Assembly: GCF_001949145.1 (NCBI RefSeq)
Contig: NW_019091363.1
Location: 923,871-987,870, forward strand
Length of the DNA stretch: 64,000 nt
Reading direction: 5' to 3'
Source of the DNA: Acanthaster planci
Taxonomy: Eukaryota; Echinodermata; Asteroidea; Valvatida; Acanthasteridae
In this document: positions 61,707 to 64,000 of the stretch, one piece after another
Layout: each line of letters opens with the position of its first letter
Numbering within the stretch: the first letter of the stretch is position 1
Program-made: the position numbers and the translations under genes
The notes under the pieces: generated by a model
Databases searched by the model: none
Told to the model about the DNA's origin: nothing
The model's input: the letters and a program-made list of their open reading frames with translations, nothing else

Positions 61707-61921
61707 CTTGTGGATAACGGATGTAATTTGGAGCTGAATGTTAGAAAAATCTTGTGACTAGTATATTCCAGCATTTATGGTCTTTGCAAACACGCAGAAT
61801 ATGTGCAAGAACCTGCTTGTAACCACATGTCTTTCTTTCGCCGATTGGGGGTGCACTTCAGCTCGGGGCGGATAGCTTGTGGATAACGGATGTAATTTGG
61901 AGCTGAATGTTAGAAAAATCT
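61584..61921 (+). repeat. Recent tandem duplication, 169-bp period
   Basis: 61584-61752 and 61753-61921 are nearly identical; I see two substitutions (ACTCACAG against ACACGCAG), about 99% identity. Each unit holds the right part of the foldback MITE plus about 46 bp of flank ending in GTTAGAAAAATCT. The breakpoints both carry TGTGACTAG-like text at their start. Two identical minus-strand peptides in this stretch are a by-product of the duplication, not genes. Confidence 0.92.
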
Positions 61922-64000
61922 TATACTTTGTATGTATTTTAGTCATGCAGGTATAGGTGAGTAAAATGCCATGATTAAAAATATGAAGAGGGCTTGTGAA
62001 GGGGCTTGCGGTTCTCCTTCCCCAAAATTTACTTCCCAGAAAGTGACTTTAGCTGAGAAGATTTAATTTTCAAGGCAGCAGGAATTCATCAACAGTGCTA
62101 TCTGGCAGAAATGCTCATGAATGTGAATAATTGAGCAGTAAATGCAGCCAGAGAAGAATCCAACTTGGCATGTTGCCCCTTCAGCCAAACTTCTAGAAGC
62201 ACCTTCTACAAATAATGGGTAATCATGACAATAACAAGATAATAAGGAAAACATTTCCTGCTCTCTATGGCTACAAGAAATGTGCTGGCTTTGTCTTAAT
62301 GAGTGCATCTGCAACTCCCCCCAAAAGGGAGGACTGAATGTTTCCAATCAGGTGCGCATCCGCCTTCATTCTGTCAGAAATGTTCAGCCGTCACTTGATG
62401 ACAGGAATTTGTTGCTCTACATCTGAGACAGAGGCTTGTCAGGATCAGTGTTAGTGGAAAACCAGGTGCATGTGGTGGCTCAGCTAGACCTCCCAACTAC
62501 CCTCATTCCTCACTGCCAACCATGTCACCTCCCTTTCACACCACACCTTGACAGCTATATGAAGCGTCCTGCTGTGTCAGGTACCTGACATGTTACAGAT
62601 GTGAAACTTGAAAACAAATCTGTCAGATTAGGATGTGAATCTTGTGGATTACAACATATGTCCCAGTACTTTGTACATGGGTTCATGTCTCCATAGAACA
62701 GGAGCCCTTTGTTTTTTTGGAAGGGGGGTGATAATTTTCAATTTTTTTTTGGTGGCATCATTTTGACAAAATTTTTGACAATTAATCCTTGTTTAAAATT
62801 AATTTCATTTAATATAAAATTTATCTATTCTCTAAACTGAGTAAACCTCACTTCCGCAATTAAGTTCCATCTTGTGATAACAGACGGAGCATGCTGTCTG
62901 AAATGCTGAGCGTTGCAAAAGAGATCTACACGATGCTACTGCAAACCTTTGTCTTATTGTTCCATCCCCCATGGAAACCTTCAAAACAATATCATTGTTT
63001 ATGAGTTTATTTTCACACGGCTTGTCTTGCAGGGCAGAGGTTTCAGTGCTCTTTCTCTATGCTTGAGGAATCTGGAATTAGATCCAGGACAGTTGTGGCT
63101 AATATCCTCATCCCAGCCAGAGAATCTGTGGCTGAGCTTTTTTGCACACTATTTTAATTTAGAAGTTTTCACCTCCAATTCGGCCATTAATTTTACCCAC
63201 AGACAGTTGCATAACAAGACATTTATTACGGTGAATGCACATATTCTTATAGTCGTATACATATACATGTGTATATCCAGAAGTGGAGCTTGGGCCTCCA
63301 GGTTGCAACTTGCATTTGAAATTTGGAAATGTTTACTGCCAATGTACCAGCCACAGTCATTTTGCTTTCAGTATAGTGCCCCCTTGAAAAGAAAGGTGCG
63401 CACCGGAATCCACCCTCCTCCTCTGTGTCCCCTCAGACATTTCGGCTTGGTGCATCAATGATGAGCATCTTGTCTCTTCAAACTTTGTGCTGATTTGGTG
63501 GTTTCTAAACTTCTACTATGAATTTCTTATTTCATGCAGTTAACCTTTTCAGCCTTTACCCTATTTTCTCTCCCCTTTCTGTGGGGGATGGGAAGCATAG
63601 AAGAGCGTTTCAGCTTCTCTTCCACCGTCATCAAGCCGTGACCCTGAGACAGTTGAGTTCCCTACCTTTTTGCCCACAAGTCTCCTTTCCTTTGCAGTAA
63701 TTCCTTTCCACCTGTTATCTTTCCTTCTTCCTTTTTGTAATCCTACCAGTTGGAGCTTTACGATATGATTACAAGACCAACAAAGACTAGAGTACCTCTA
63801 GAGACCTGGATCATTATCACAAGCAAATCCACCTTCTGAATCTTAATAGATCCTGTTTGGTACCAAAGTCTAAAGTGGTGTCTGGTGACAAATCTCTGCT
63901 CTCCATTCTACTTGTATGTGGTCACAATTTATCAAGTTTTCTATTCATTGTACAGAGGCCTCTGCTGAGGTTCCATCATACCCTAGTGCCAAATGAAAGG
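61922..64000. other. Gene-free stretch with the longest open frame
   Basis: A plus-strand frame of 182 codons (62913-63461) is the longest in the window. It is rich in Leu, Ser, His and Cys without domain-like spacing, has no upstream promoter or splice support and resembles no family I know. It is kept here as unassigned. The rest is unique AT-rich DNA with a T7 and G6 junction near 62712-62728. Confidence 0.45.

Noticed and set aside
61589-61946. Two near-identical minus-strand peptides that look like a paralogous gene pair
   Set aside because: They result from the 169-bp tandem duplication of a non-coding transposon half.
62913-63461. 182-codon plus-strand open frame, the longest in the window
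   Set aside because: No recognisable domain, composition unlike a conserved protein, no splice or promoter support; length is within chance for 64 kb of this composition.

Overview
This window looks like non-coding DNA from a marine invertebrate deuterostome. An echinoderm (sea star or sea urchin) is my best guess, with hemichordate or amphioxus as alternatives. The reasons are the moderately AT-rich composition, the lack of any long or recognisable coding region on either strand, tRNA-type SINE fragments ending in a 'TTGCCTCTC...ATAAATGG' tail, short inverted-repeat transposons of the 'CAATTTCATAGAG...TTAAGC' type, and very frequent TACATGTA octamers. The organism is inferred from style, not from a gene match. 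No exon could be assigned to a known protein. The longest open frames (182, 172, 169 and 165 codons) are about what chance allows in 64 kb and resemble nothing I know. The window is best read as a gene desert or a set of large introns. A 655-base run of N at 21691-22345 is an assembly gap.

Layout. 1-290: a reverse-strand SINE. 300-7312: unique-looking AT-rich DNA with a homeodomain-site cluster near 1.6-1.85 kb. 7313-7560: a MITE with perfect 47-bp inverted ends. 7561-15164: unique DNA, a second SINE (about 10.54-10.69 kb), a CpG-dense patch (12.34-12.86 kb) and an octamer-containing patch (9.7-9.8 kb). 15165-15386: a foldback MITE. 15.48-15.73 kb: a second homeodomain-site cluster. 17041-17208: a decayed relative of the 7.3 kb MITE. 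About 21.63-22.37 kb: a 47-bp minisatellite running into the gap on both sides. 24.2-24.7 kb: the most CpG-dense unique patch.

29.9-35.15 kb is the most unusual part. A 12-bp minisatellite is followed by three clusters of a diverged tandem repeat with a 132-152 bp period. Its units carry a TGACGTCA palindrome (CRE/ATF-type) followed about 7-20 bp later by GTCACGTGAC (an E-box of the CLEAR type). The array is broken by a segment of about 1 kb that looks inserted. 35.2-52.4 kb is mostly unique DNA with two strong hairpins. 52.47-52.99 kb holds a Tc1-like inverted-repeat element next to a GC-rich solo LTR (TGTAGCG...CGCTACA, 280 bp, 4-bp target duplication TAAC). A possible 39-nt phase 1-1 microexon lies at 53349-53387. 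54221-54467 is a second copy of the 7.3 kb MITE. 56199-56442 is another MITE (GGGTCATTCC ends). 61475-61706 is a second copy of the 15.2 kb MITE, its right half and flank recently duplicated in tandem (169-bp period, about 99% identical).

No genes are seen working together here. The functional candidates are regulatory: CpG-dense patches, homeodomain/POU-site clusters and the motif-carrying tandem array. No tRNA, rRNA, snRNA, known microRNA, CRISPR array or bacterial operon was found.
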